Translations under genes and position numbers: made by a program
Shown: positions 37,413 through 48,878 of the stretch, piece by piece
Position numbering within the stretch: position 1 is the first letter of the stretch
How the letters are laid out: the number at the start of each line of letters is the position of its first letter
Notes under the pieces: model-generated
Seen by the model: only the letters and a program-made list of their open reading frames with translations
Told to the model about the DNA's origin: nothing
Database searches by the model: none
NCBI GenBank assembly: GCA_037447605.1
Contig: CM074804.1
Location: forward strand, 211,648 to 275,647
Direction of reading: 5' to 3'
Length of the DNA: 64,000 nucleotides
Source of the DNA: Zygnema circumcarinatum
Taxonomy: Eukaryota; Streptophyta; Zygnematophyceae; Zygnematales; Zygnemataceae

Positions 37413-38774
37413 GACAGTGGTAGAGAGGCGAGAGGAGAGATAGGACAGGAAGGAACAGATGACGCCATTAGATTAAGAGGAAAATTTGGGCTGGCGAGGA
37501 GCAGGTTCCATGAGCTCCTGTTCGGCTGTCCGTCAACGACAGCACGTTCATAGAATTTGACCGCTCTGTTCCGTAACGCAATTACTGCCACGCGATAGAG
37601 CTCGCGAACCAGTCGGCTTATAGTTAAAAGCACCACTGTGTTGAACCAACCATTGAATCTGAGTGAATCTTAACATGGTCATCTTGGTTCCCCATGTTGC
37701 TTTTGTCCATGTACATTTGATGGCCTCGCCGTCGTGCGACCAATGCCACTTCCCCCTCAAACATGGCCTTTCAGTAAGAAATAATCCAAGCCAATAAATT
37801 GAGACAAAAAAAGCAAGCAACTTGCAGGAAGACTTGCAGCAATGAAATGTTTGAAAGAGCCGCATGGCTAAGAGGGTGGCCACGTGTCAAGCCGGCTCGG
37901 ATCGTAGGGCCTGGATTGCCGCTGACATGTAAAGTTTGACGGCTGAGATTTATTTATTAAAATCCGTCAAAATCTGAGGGTTGATCCGTGGATCAGCGAC
38001 CTAACCAACCATTGGCTTCAATGGTTGACAGACGTGACTACGGTAGTGGTTGCAACCAGTGCCATTGCCAACTATTGCAACCATTAACTGAGTTCACCGT
38101 ACTGTACTTGTGTCCGTATACAGTATTGGCACGTACAGTACAGTACAGTATTGTACGATTTCATATTTTTTCGTACACGTGTACGGTCTGAGTGAGCAGT
38201 TGCAGGTGTGCAGGACAGGAGGGCGGAGAAGACAGCGCGGGGAGGGGGAAGCCATGGCTGCCCCGGAGGGAAGCTGGGAGCGGCGCAGATCCGCCATGGC
38301 TGCTGCTGTACGAAAGCAGATCCATTAAGGGCGTCTCCGTAATCCTAGGAAATCCGGAAAGCTGCGAGCTTTTTCTTTTCTGGGCCTCCTCCTTCTGCTA
38401 CTAGTACTCCGCAGCCCTCTCTCCCTCCTTTATTTTTTCTTTCTTCCTACCTCAACATTCTTTCTTTTATCCTCCATCTCACTTTCCTCCCCTATCCCTC
38501 CGTCTTCTCATCCCCCTTTCCCTCCCCGTTTCCCTCTCCCCCTCGCTCTCGCTCTCCCTCTCCCTCTCCCTCTCCTTCTCCCTCTCCCTCTCCTTCTCCC
38601 TCTCCCTCTCCTTCTCCCTCTCCCTCTCCTTCTCCCTCTCCCTCTCCTTCTCCCTCTCCCTCTCCCTCTCCTTCTCCCTCTCCCTCTCCTTCTCCCTCTC
38701 CCTCTCCCTCTCCCTCTCCCTCTCCCTCTCCTTCTCCCTCTCCTTCTCCCTCTCCCTCTCCCTCCCGCCCGGCG
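37413..38774. other. Divergent promoter region between LCAT-like and PC-esterase genes
   Basis: Both genes start outward from this 1.36 kb region. It contains a G-box type CCACGTGTCA at about 37879-37888, a cluster of ATTGC/CAACC words at 37990-38090 related to those near 15900, and a TACAGTA-rich patch near 38100-38155. A long CTCCCT tract lies next to the PC-esterase start. No gene is called. Confidence 0.5.
38534..38764 (+). repeat. (CTCCCT/CTCCTT)n hexanucleotide tract before the PC-esterase start
   Basis: About 230 bases of pure pyrimidine, mostly CTCCCT with periodic CTCCTT variants, ending 10 bases upstream of the ATG at 38775. On the minus strand it gives an artefactual glycine-glutamate open frame. 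It probably forms the 5' leader or core promoter of the gene. Confidence 0.95.
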
Positions 38775-39115
38775 ATGAAAGCGGCCATGTCAGGGCGGCG
38801 CGGAGCGGGCCGGCGCGGCCCTGCAGGAGGGAAGACGCGGCGCGTGACAGTTGTCGGCGTGCTGGCTACGCTCGTGCTGCTCTGGCTGCTCGGTGTCACC
38901 GTCTGGCACTTTGGGGACCCCAGGTACTGCCATTCGGGACTCTTTCCCTTCTGCTATTTCACGCAGCTCTTGCTGATCATTCTGATGTTTAGTTGTTCGG
39001 AGCATCCGCATCACTCGAATTGTTTGAATTTTCGTAAAAAATGTTCAAATGTCTGGTGGCAAGTGTGGATGTGAGGTTTCTCCTGGCTGTTGCATTCTGT
39101 AGGTTTCGTGTCCGT

Positions 39116-39204
<89 letters not shown>

Positions 39205-42200
39205 GGAGGGGGGGGAGAGAGGGACATGCGATAAGAGATCGAGCGGGAGAGGAGAGATGAAAACGAGAGAGAGAAAGGGAGACAGAGAAATAGAGATGGA
39301 GATAGAATAAACTGGCCGAAAGCGCTTGAAATGTACAGCTTGTCCTGTATATACTCATTACATGTGCAAGAAGCTAGAGCACATCACTTGAATAGTGAGT
39401 CTGTGATCCTTTTGAAAAGAAATGGGCCGTTTTTTAATGGTCAAATAGTTTCGCAAACTTTGAGATCTGTCTTTTTTAGGCTTTCCGATTTTCAGGAGTG
39501 TCGGACAAACAGCAGTCGATCAACTTGATACAGAAAGGGCATAAACCCTTCCTTGGGTTTTCCATGTAATACCTCGGTGTTTGCTTTCTCAACATCCTTC
39601 TCATAACTCTTCCTATTCCACTGCTTTTGAGGGTGCTTGCAGTTCCTTATTTTTTTCGTCGGTTAAAAAGGAAACGCCTCAAGTACCGTTGGATGAGACT
39701 ATTAAAGTAAGCAGCCCAGAGATGGGAAATGTTGATATCTCTCAGAGGCTTCCGGCACCGGAGGATACTATAGAAAACGGAGAGGAGAAAAAACCAGAGG
39801 GGGGTTTAGATTCACCGTCTGGCCCGCATGATGTTGTGGAGGATGAGGCGAAAGTAGGAGAGATCGATGCGAGTCAATTTCTTGATAAGGCGGAGGATGG
39901 CAAGGTGTTGGGTACTGAGGAGAAAGAAGAAGAGAGAGGGAGGGAAATTCAGAAAGAGATTGAGATTAAGATGGCGGCAAAAGAGGCAGGCTGGGGGGAT
40001 GAAGGAGGTGATGAAGGAAAAGGGGAGATGAGGAATATGGGCGAGAGTGAGACGGGAGAGGCGGTCGATAAAGGAGTAGCTGAGAAAGAGCAGGGGGATA
40101 GCAGTCGAGGTGGTGAAAATTTAGGGCTTTCTGAGGAACTTGAGAAAGGGGAGAAAGGGAGGAGTAGAGTAGGAGTGACGTTTGGAGATGAGAAGGAGGA
40201 GGCTAGTGAGGAGGGACTCCCGAAAACTCTGGAAAACATAAGAAGTGAGAAGGAAAGGAGGCAGAGAGAAGAGGAAGGCTTTGGGGATGAGGAGGAAGGT
40301 GAAAAGGTAATTGCGACAGGCGGGAGGGGTAGTGGGAGGGACAGCAAAATGAGTGGAAATGGTTGGGATGAGGAGGAGAACGAGGAAGGTCAGAATGCAA
40401 GGAATGATGGAAGGCAGGTTGTGGACGACGAGGAGGGAGGGCTTGGGGAGAATGAAAGAAAAGAGAAAGAGAGAATTGAGGAAGATATGAGGAATGAGAT
40501 TGGAGGGCGAGAAAGTTTTGAGAGAGCCAAGTTGCGCTTTAGTCGGAAAATGTTGCCAGATTTCCGTGGAAACGAGGATGACTTTTCTAAGGTAAAATTG
40601 GAGAAGGAATCAGGCTTTGGAAGAGGTCAAACTGCAGGAAATGGAATGGATATGGAAGGACGTGAAGGTGTTGATCAGGCGGGAGATGCTGAGGACGGAG
40701 ACGAAGCTGGAGCCGGCGATAAAGTTAGAGGGACGAGAGAGGCGCTGGAAGTCAGAGAGAGAGCCTTAGGAGAGGAGGAGGATGAGAGCGACGGGCAATC
40801 AGAAAACGGTCGAGGTGGATTCTCAAGTCGAGGAAGGGAATATAGGGGGGCATCACAGATGCAAGAAGACGAAGAGAAAGAAGGTTTTCCATCTCGGCGA
40901 GGTCAAGAAGTGGAGGAACAAGAGGAACATACTGCAGATATACCCAAGGAGGTTGGTGAAACTAGAAGGCGCACAAGAATTCCTGTCGATGGAGCGGGAG
41001 AGCGAAATGTTGAGGACGAGGGAGAGTGGAGAAAAGGCCTTGTTGATGAAGACGGAGTGGGAAATGGTGCAGGTGGAGAGAAAGGAGGTGAGGGACAGCA
41101 AGGAGAAGAGGGAGATAGAGCAGGAGCAGGAGTGAGAGTGGGGGATGGCGAGAGAGAAGGAGAGGATATAGGTGTGAAGGTAGAGGACGGTGGTTCAGTG
41201 GACGATGATGATGACTTCGAAGGTGAAGCTGAAGGAAACCTGCGGAAAAGCCTCATAGGCTCCAATGACGTCAAGATTCAGGAGGCGAAAATTGCAGGTA
41301 AGATTATATAATGGTCACCCCCTTCACCCACCTTTTCTCTCTCTCCCTCCACTCTCTCCCTGTCCCACCCCATCCGTCCCCGTCTTCGTCCACCTTCCGC
41401 TCCCCCTCCCGGTTCCCCTCCCGCTCCCCCTCCCTCTCCCTCTCCCTCTCCCCCTGCCTCCCCCGCTCCCCCTCCCCCTCGCCCTCCCCCNNNNNNNNNN
41501 TCTTGTCCTCTCGCTCTCTGTCTTTCTCCCTCTTTCTAACTTTGCAGCCCCTCTCCCTTTCCCCAATCCAATTGGGACGTTCGCCCATACACCACACCTC
41601 CTTTTCTTATTTTGACTTCACTGAGATAAGGATTTGTGAGAAGGTTTTTGTAAGACTCTTCACCTTAGTGATTTTGACCTAAAATTGACCTAGGATGCTC
41701 ATGCTACTGTAGGTGAGGGAGAGGAACATGATGAGGAGCCTGAAAGGCTGAGCATTCCGGGAAGCAGCATTAAGGACGCTGCGGAGGTGATAAGGGTTGA
41801 GGAAACTCTGCATTGCCTCAGCCACGAGGGAAGATGGATATACAACTCGGCTCCTCGATGGCTCCCATGGGACTTGAATCCGTTGGATAATCCCGAACAC
41901 CCGAACTATCAAACATGTGACGAGCTCTTTGTTAAGGAGTAAGTGCTGCGAGGTTGAAATGGAGTAACTCACAACCTTTTTATAAGCTATTGATGAATTG
42001 CTAAACTATGAGGAGAGGCTTTTGGTCTGTAAGTTGCTGACGGAGTTCTGGAATTTTCTTGTCCATATCATTCAGACTGACAGAGAGAGAGGGGAAAAGA
42101 GATAGAGAAGGATGGTTGCAGAGGGAGAGAATGCCTGGTAGGGAAGGTAGAAAGAGAGAGAGGGAGACTGCTGTCTTCAGAATCTGTAACCGAACGAGAG

Positions 42201-45200
42201 GCTTGAATAAAAATGCCTCGAGACTGAGAATTCTCAAAATGTCCTGCAGGTCTGGAGGCGTATATGGGGAAAAAGCAGAGATGGCTCGCATCCATGGGCG
42301 AACCTGGAAAGTCCGCGAAGCGTTGCTGTATGAATGGCATACGGTTGGGCATGGCTGCTCCTTTGAGCAGTTCAATAGGGAGGGATTTTGTCAAGTAATC
42401 GGAGGTCGGAATGTAGTGGTAGTGGGTGATTCCTTCTCTCTCGACTTTCATGATGCGCTGCTGAACCATCTCGTGACTGCAAAGCAGCGCTCTACCTCGG
42501 GCTGGCTCGCAGACGCTTGGTGAGTTCTCTCTTTCTCCCACTCTCCCTCCCTCTCCCTCTCCCTCTCCCTCTCCCTCTCCCTCTCTTACTCTCTATATCT
42601 CTCCCTCTCTTTGTCACTCTCTTCCTTTGCCCCCCCAGTTGTGGCCACCACTGGCAACTCATATGTTGAGTGAAAAACATACATAGACTTCTCCGGTGCA
42701 TGAACAGGCGAGAGAGAGAGAGATAAAGAGAGGAGAGAAAAAGAGAGGGAGGGAAAAAGGAGACGTGCATACCAAAGTTGAATCACACACCTATTCGCCC
42801 TCCAAATTTCTTAGCTCTTAAAGTTGGTAAACCTGCGGAATCTCCAAAATTATTACAATTTGAGGACCCTCAAATACGCAAAACATTCACTAACTGTGAG
42901 GCTAGATGTGTGGAGCAGGGGAAAGCACATCAGGCAGCCATGCCATCTCGAGGGCCACCAACTATGCACTGATGTTCAAGGAGCTGCCGGAGGTTTTGAA
43001 CTGAGGGTGGTTCTGAACCCTTTCCTCACTCCTGACACGGGTGAACCCTCCTGGCACAACAAGCGATGGGTTCACAAACTTAAGGAGTGGAATACAGGGG
43101 TTCTTGTTCTGAATCGAGGAAGCCGCTTCCGAGAAAGTGAGCCAACATTTCCCTTCAAAATGGAACCTTTGCAGCTCCAATGAATTATGTACAACCCTTC
43201 AAACTTAGGAAGTTCCAAGTGTGCTCGAAACCTTTACTTTTCAGCTTTAATTTCGAGAAAAGGGCTAAATGGAAGGGACAATGGCGATCCTTCTGTTCAC
43301 TTGATCTTGGAGGCGCTTTGTTTAGGCTTATGCAGTGTAATTTGATAGGGAAGTGCATGCAGGGTTTTTTCGGGTTAAACATTAAAAGACACAAGTGGAA
43401 CAGTGAAGGAATAGCAGCAGATGTTTTAGTCAATAGTGCAAGCTGAGACTCGTGTGTGATTTAGAGTCTCGAGGTTTCTGAAGGCCTTTGCATAATGGAT
43501 TTTTAATGCTTTTGGCATTTTGTAAAGCAATGCTCGTACAAGTGGGCTTGATTCTTACTTGGAGTTGCGGTTGCGCGGTTGCCGAACGCAGCGGAGGAGC
43601 TCCTTCGGGATGTGCGCGAAACTCTTACAGCTGTCCGTACACTCTTTCCGGATTTGCTCATCATTTGGAGGAACACTGCAGGGGGGCATCCCAGCTGCCA
43701 TGTGCACTGGGCACCCTTATCAGAACGCATGGACCCGAAAAATGTGGTGTTTCCTCTCAACTGGCATAGACATCCCGAGCAGAACGAAGCGATACAACCT
43801 CTACTGAAGGTATGTTTGAATGTCTTTATACTAAAGAACTGAACTTAAGAACTGAAGAACTGAGGAACTGAGGTTAAGAACTGGTTATAGTAACATAGCG
43901 CTTGTAAGGCCTTGAGCATTGGCAGCCAACATGATTCACTACGATGCTGCAATACGTTTAACTATCCAAGTTATCCAGGAAACCTGAAGTGTTCGAACTC
44001 GAAATTGCAGGAATTTGGAGTGGTGTACATGGACATAGAGACCGCTACTTCGTTACGACCGGATGGGCATCATGTGCGGTTTGATGGAACTGTTGACTGC
44101 CATCATTACTGCATGCCGGGACCCCTCGACCACTGGGTATCCATGTTTTATAACGTCCTTCTGCAATTGGAACGAGGGAAGTCGGAGAAGGAGTTGGAAG
44201 AGGAGGAGGAGGCAGAGGGGAAAGAGACTGGAGGAGGTGACTCCTTCAGAAGGGAGGGGACTGTCAGAGCCATCACCCCCCATCACCTCGATGATGACGA
44301 GAGGAGAGGAGAGGCTACAAGTAAGGGTGAAGACTCCATAGGGAGTGAGGAGAAAGGAAACAAGGAAACTTGGCGTGAAGGGAGGACTGAAGTCGTGGAT
44401 GAGGAGGAACGGGGTAGGGGATTGTTGCCAGGGACGAACAAGAATACTCAGTTTCAAATGGGAATGCGTCAAGAACGAGCAGAAGGAAATGTGGAGCGCA
44501 GAGATCAGGAAGATGCATTCGATTTCACGGAAAGGAACAGGGGTTTTGAGGGGCAGGGCTTGGAACGAGGAGCTGAGCAAGAGAGGATACTAAAGGTTGG
44601 AGGGGAGAAGTGGGAAGCTGGTGAGGGAGAGGAGGAAGGCAAGAGGTTTGTCAAGGGTAAGCCTCTTGGTGACAAATCTGGAGCATCCGAGAGAGAGAAT
44701 GAAAGGGAAGATGAAGACAATGATGAGGACTTGGAGGGGAGGGAGAAGGGAAGAAGTGAGACGAACGAGAGAGGAAATGAGTGGACCGCCGAGAAAAGCA
44801 ATGTTTCTGAAGAGAAAGTGGAGGGGGAGGAGGCTGAACGACAAGGTGTGGGAGAGAAGCGGGTGACGATAGTTACTGAGCGAGGAGGCCGAGAGGAGGA
44901 TGAGACGCGGCAGAGGGTGGTGACTGGAGAAGGAAAGGAGGAAATGGAAGAGAAGGAATGGAGAGAGGCGCTTGAGAGGTCTAGAAATTCTAAAAATGAA
45001 GACATTCCCGAGGGAGACATGGTGACGACTGTAGACAGTGAGAGGGAAGTTGCGGATGTGAGGGATGCTGACGACAGTGATTTTGGTGATGCAAGAAAGA
45101 GTGGTCAGGAAGAGGCGAAAAGCACCACTGGGGAGGCAGAGGAAAGCAGTGATAGCAGGCTACAGGGTTTGCTTGGCAAAGAAATAGATATGGGAGGGGG

Positions 45201-47483
45201 TGTGCGAGAGAGGATTCGAGAAGATGGTGAGAGAGATGTTGATGGTGGTGTTAATGATGCAAAGAAGGGTGAGCAGGAGTCTGAAAGCAGCACAAGCGGA
45301 GAAGGCGGCAATCGTTCAAGCAGGATGAATGACTCCCAGGTTAATGAAATGGAGTTGAGAGGGGTGGTTGTGGGAGAGGAGGGGGCGGAGACGGTGAGAG
45401 GTGTGGGGGGAGAGGAGGATGAGGGAGGCGCTCAATCTTCCTGGCGTGAAACTGCAGATGGTGGTGATGCGATAAGAGGAGGTGAAGGTGTGTTAGGGAA
45501 AGGGGATGGTGTGATAATAGGTGGTGAAAGCGATGTGCGAGGTAGGGAAGATGAAGGTGGGCAAGCTGCTGGAAAGGGTACAGGAGGAGATGATGAAGTT
45601 GGTAAAGGTGATGTGAAGGATGTTGGTGATGTTGGTGGAGATGAGGCATCACAAGAGAAGGAAACGGGAGAGGAAAAAGAGAAGCAACCGGAACCGATGA
45701 ATCAAGATCAGAGCTTACAACTTGATGGCGGTTCCACTTCCCAACCACTTGAAAAGTCTGGCGATAGTCAGGAGAGTCTGATAGGGGCTGAAGGGGCTAA
45801 GCAAGGAAATTCGACTGAAGAGGAGGGTTCTTCTGCAGAGAACAGCAGCAGCCGACAGGAGACAGGAGGTGATGTGATGGAAGGGAAGGTGGAAGTGAGT
45901 GATGTTAATGTGGGAGACGTTGTTAGAGAGGCAAAGGAGGATGAGGCAGTAGGGGAGAAAAGAGTGGAGGATGCGGATGCAGAACAAGTGCAAGGGCAGA
46001 GAGAGGCTGCTGAGAAGATAGGGGAAGCGGAGTCGAATGTCAAAAGTATTGATAACTCTGGAAACACAGGATTTGGTGAACTTACGGCTATTAACGCGTC
46101 CGGCAATGCTACTGAGACTGCAGTGACAGGACCGCAAGGGGATAAGCAGGGAAGCTTGTTGTCTGAAGCAGGGGTGCTTCCAGAAAGTAAGGAGGAAGAG
46201 GGGAAGACTGTCGTACATGATGCGTCGGAAGATATCGAATTTCTTGAGGTACAACCTGCGACTAAGGAGGGAGGTGCAGACGAAGTGAAAGGAGAGGGAG
46301 AGGGTGCGAAGGACGGCGAAAAAGGGAAGAGCAGCGCTTCTTCTGAAGGTGAGACTGTGAGAGCGAGAGTCGTAGGCTTAGGGCTAGCAGTTGGGTGGGT
46401 TCTTGGATGGAAAAACAAAGTTATGGGTCCTATTCCTATTTTGTTAAAGTGTCCAACCTTAACTGACAATGGAAACAACCTAAACTTCTTTAACGTTAAG
46501 AAGCCCACAAACCTGAAAACTCTGATAAATCGGTCGGTTAATCGGTTAATAGCAATTATAAACCTGGTTTTATAATCGTGTGCAGGCTTGCCAGCAAAAG
46601 TTTCAAGACCGCCTGTTGCGAACGCTACCAAGTTCAGTGCTTACATTCCGGGGACCAATGTGAACAGCCCAGAGCAGGTTCAGAGTGTGGAAAGGACCCT
46701 TTCATGCTTCAGTTCTGAAGGGCGTTGGGTGTACAACAAAACTCCTCGATGGGTTCCATGGGATTTAAATCCTCAAGATCATAGACAGCAACCCGATTAT
46801 AAGTCGTGCGATATCGACCACAAGAAGTAAGTCAACTGTACTCTTTGTTTTTTTAGGGCTTGTAGTATTTAAGCCATTTGATAGTTTCGTAGAGCGTTGA
46901 GGTTTCTTAATGTTTACACACTTGCTGTGACCATCGTATGGATGCTATCAACGGGAAGTTACATCTTCGCTCTCGTTCCTCTTCCTCTGCCTTCGTTCCT
47001 CTCCCTCCCTACCTTTCCCTTCTCCATGTCGCCCATTCTGCACTTTCACACACTCCCGCTTGCTGTCCCTCTCCCTTCTTCTCTCTCATTTTGGGCTCAC
47101 TCTCTCACTTCGTCCCTCTTCCCGACCGCTTGAACTTGAAACTCATAGAAACAGATATAGAAACTGATCAAGGTAAGGAGGGTCGGTTTTGGCCTTTCAG
47201 ACACCACGGTGGTGTGTACGGCGAGGATGCGGACAAAGAGTGGAAGAAGGGCGAATCTGGAAAATGGAGGGTTCGCAGGGAAATTAAATATGAATGGCGA
47301 ACGAAATCTTGCAATTTCGAACAGTTCAACCGGGAGAGATTTTGTCGCGAGGTCGGAAAGCGGAACATAGTGATAGTGGGAGACGCTGCCCAACTGCAAC
47401 TTCATGATGCCATGCTCAATCATCTCGTGACAAGCGAAACGAGAGCCGCAGCAGGCTGGCTAGGGGACGCCAGGTCTCTCCCC

Positions 47484-47553
<70 letters not shown>

Positions 47554-48488
47554 TCTCTCTCTCTCTCTCACTCTCGTTGATCCTCGATTTTCTAATTCCC
47601 GTTTGTTCACATAGTTGTTACGTTGCTCCGTTGAAAGTAAGAAGAAAAGCTTAGCTCAGATCTAGTCACAGCGATGGCGCGTGCGGGCGGGCGCATGAGA
47701 GAAAAAGGGGGAGGGAGAGGAGAAAGAGTGAGAGAGCGGGAGAGAGTGTGTGAGAGAGAGAGGGATTAGGTTACTCATTTGAGAGTATGTCTTTTTGTGT
47801 GGAGCAGAGCAAACAAGTCGGAGGGTGCTTGCGCTTTAAGGGGTCATCAGCTCTGCGGAGACATCCTTGGAGGAGAGGGAGTGAACGTCCGAGTAGTAAG
47901 GAACAACCTCCTCTCTCCCGACAAAGCGGGAGGAGGGGGAGCCAACAACAAGTGGCTCCGCCAACTCGGGAAGTGGAATGCCGATATTGTCATTCTCAAC
48001 AGGGGAGCGGTGTACAGACCAAGTAAGGAGGGAGAGAATGGGAGATGGGAGTGAGTGGAGCGGGCAGAGGGAAATAGGGAAGGGTGAGAGTGACCAGGCA
48101 AGAGACAATGCGGGCGAGAGAAAGGGAGGTTTGTGGTTCAAAGCTGCGAGATAGATTTCTTCGGTTTGGGGGAATGAAAATTTATCGTTTTTTACCACTG
48201 TGGTTGATTTCTTTGAACTGAGATTGGTCTCGTTCTATGTGGTTGCTGCAGTGGGCGTATTTGTTGAGCAGTTAAGGGAAATGCTGGAAAAGCTCCGTTC
48301 GACTTATCCGGAAGTTCTCATCCTGTGGCGAAACACTCCTCAGGGTCACCCGGAATGTGGAAAATATGTTGAGGCGTTGAAGAAGCCGTTAGTGAATATT
48401 ACAGGACAGAATTGGGAGCACTATCCTGCGCAGAATGATGCAGCAAAGCAGCTCATGAAGGTACCAAACCCACTTCTCTCTCTCTTTC

Positions 48489-48526
<38 letters not shown>

Positions 48527-48878
48527 GTGCGTGTGTGTCAGGGTAGGTGTGGGGGTGGATGTGAGCAAGCGAATGTGAGCGTTTGCAGGAGCGGAGTGTG
48601 AGTGAGGGCCTTAAGGAACTGATGATGATTTGTCCGAATGCTAATTCTTACCTTTGCATGGAGGAATGGAATTTCAGGAATATGGAGCTGTGTATGTGGA
48701 TGTGGCTACTCCCACAGCCCTAAGACCGGACGGGCACCACCTTCTCCCTGACGGCACACGCGACTGCGTAAATTATTGCTCTCCCGGACCCATCGACCAA
48801 TGGGTGACACTCATTTACAACACAATCCTCACCCTTAACAGACATTCTTCCTCCCCGAAATCAGCAGTCAAAGCTTAA
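38775..48878 (+). CDS. Two-domain PC-esterase (trichome birefringence-like family), second domain catalytically dead
   Basis: PC-esterase/TBL proteins are Golgi O-acetyltransferase or esterase-like enzymes of polysaccharides. Twelve exons in consistent phase: 38775-38923, 39643-41297, 41713-41938, 42250-42519, 42919-43136, 43592-43809, 44011-46348, 46586-46826, 47201-47473, 47808-48022, 48252-48460 and 48678-48878. They total 6213 bases, 2070 residues. Residues 24-44 form one membrane anchor after a basic N terminus (type II topology). 65-600 is acidic Glu/Gly-rich. Domain 1 (about 630-965) has FNREGFC, VVVVGDS and LRPDGHH with DCHHYC. A second acidic linker (about 970-1690) follows. Domain 2 (about 1720-2070) has FNRERFC, IVIVGDA and DCVNYC, so both the nucleophile Ser and the catalytic His are replaced. 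The paired exons of the two domains share the same intron phases. The exon-7 acidic region might contain an alternative donor (44318). A 10-N gap lies in intron 2. Confidence 0.92.
39119..39201. repeat. (GA)n microsatellite in PC-esterase intron 1
   Basis: Nearly pure GA dinucleotide with one break. It lies about 200 bases after the first donor site. Confidence 0.95.
41491..41500. other. Assembly gap (10 N)
   Basis: Ten undetermined bases within a CCCTCC-rich tract of the second intron of the PC-esterase gene. The gap is probably of unknown true length because it sits in a simple repeat. Confidence 1.
47484..47569. repeat. (CT)n microsatellite in a PC-esterase intron
   Basis: CT dinucleotide array directly after the donor of the GDA-containing exon. 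The corresponding intron of the first domain (42536-42590) also begins with a CT/CCCTCT tract, so the tract may predate the exon duplication. Confidence 0.9.

Noticed and set aside
38492-38899. Minus-strand glycine-glutamate protein
   Set aside because: Translation of the CTCCCT tract opposite the leader and first exon of the PC-esterase gene.
44053-46631. Minus-strand Ser/Pro-rich frames across PC-esterase exon 7
   Set aside because: Antisense of the acidic Glu/Gly coding strand, a common composition artefact.
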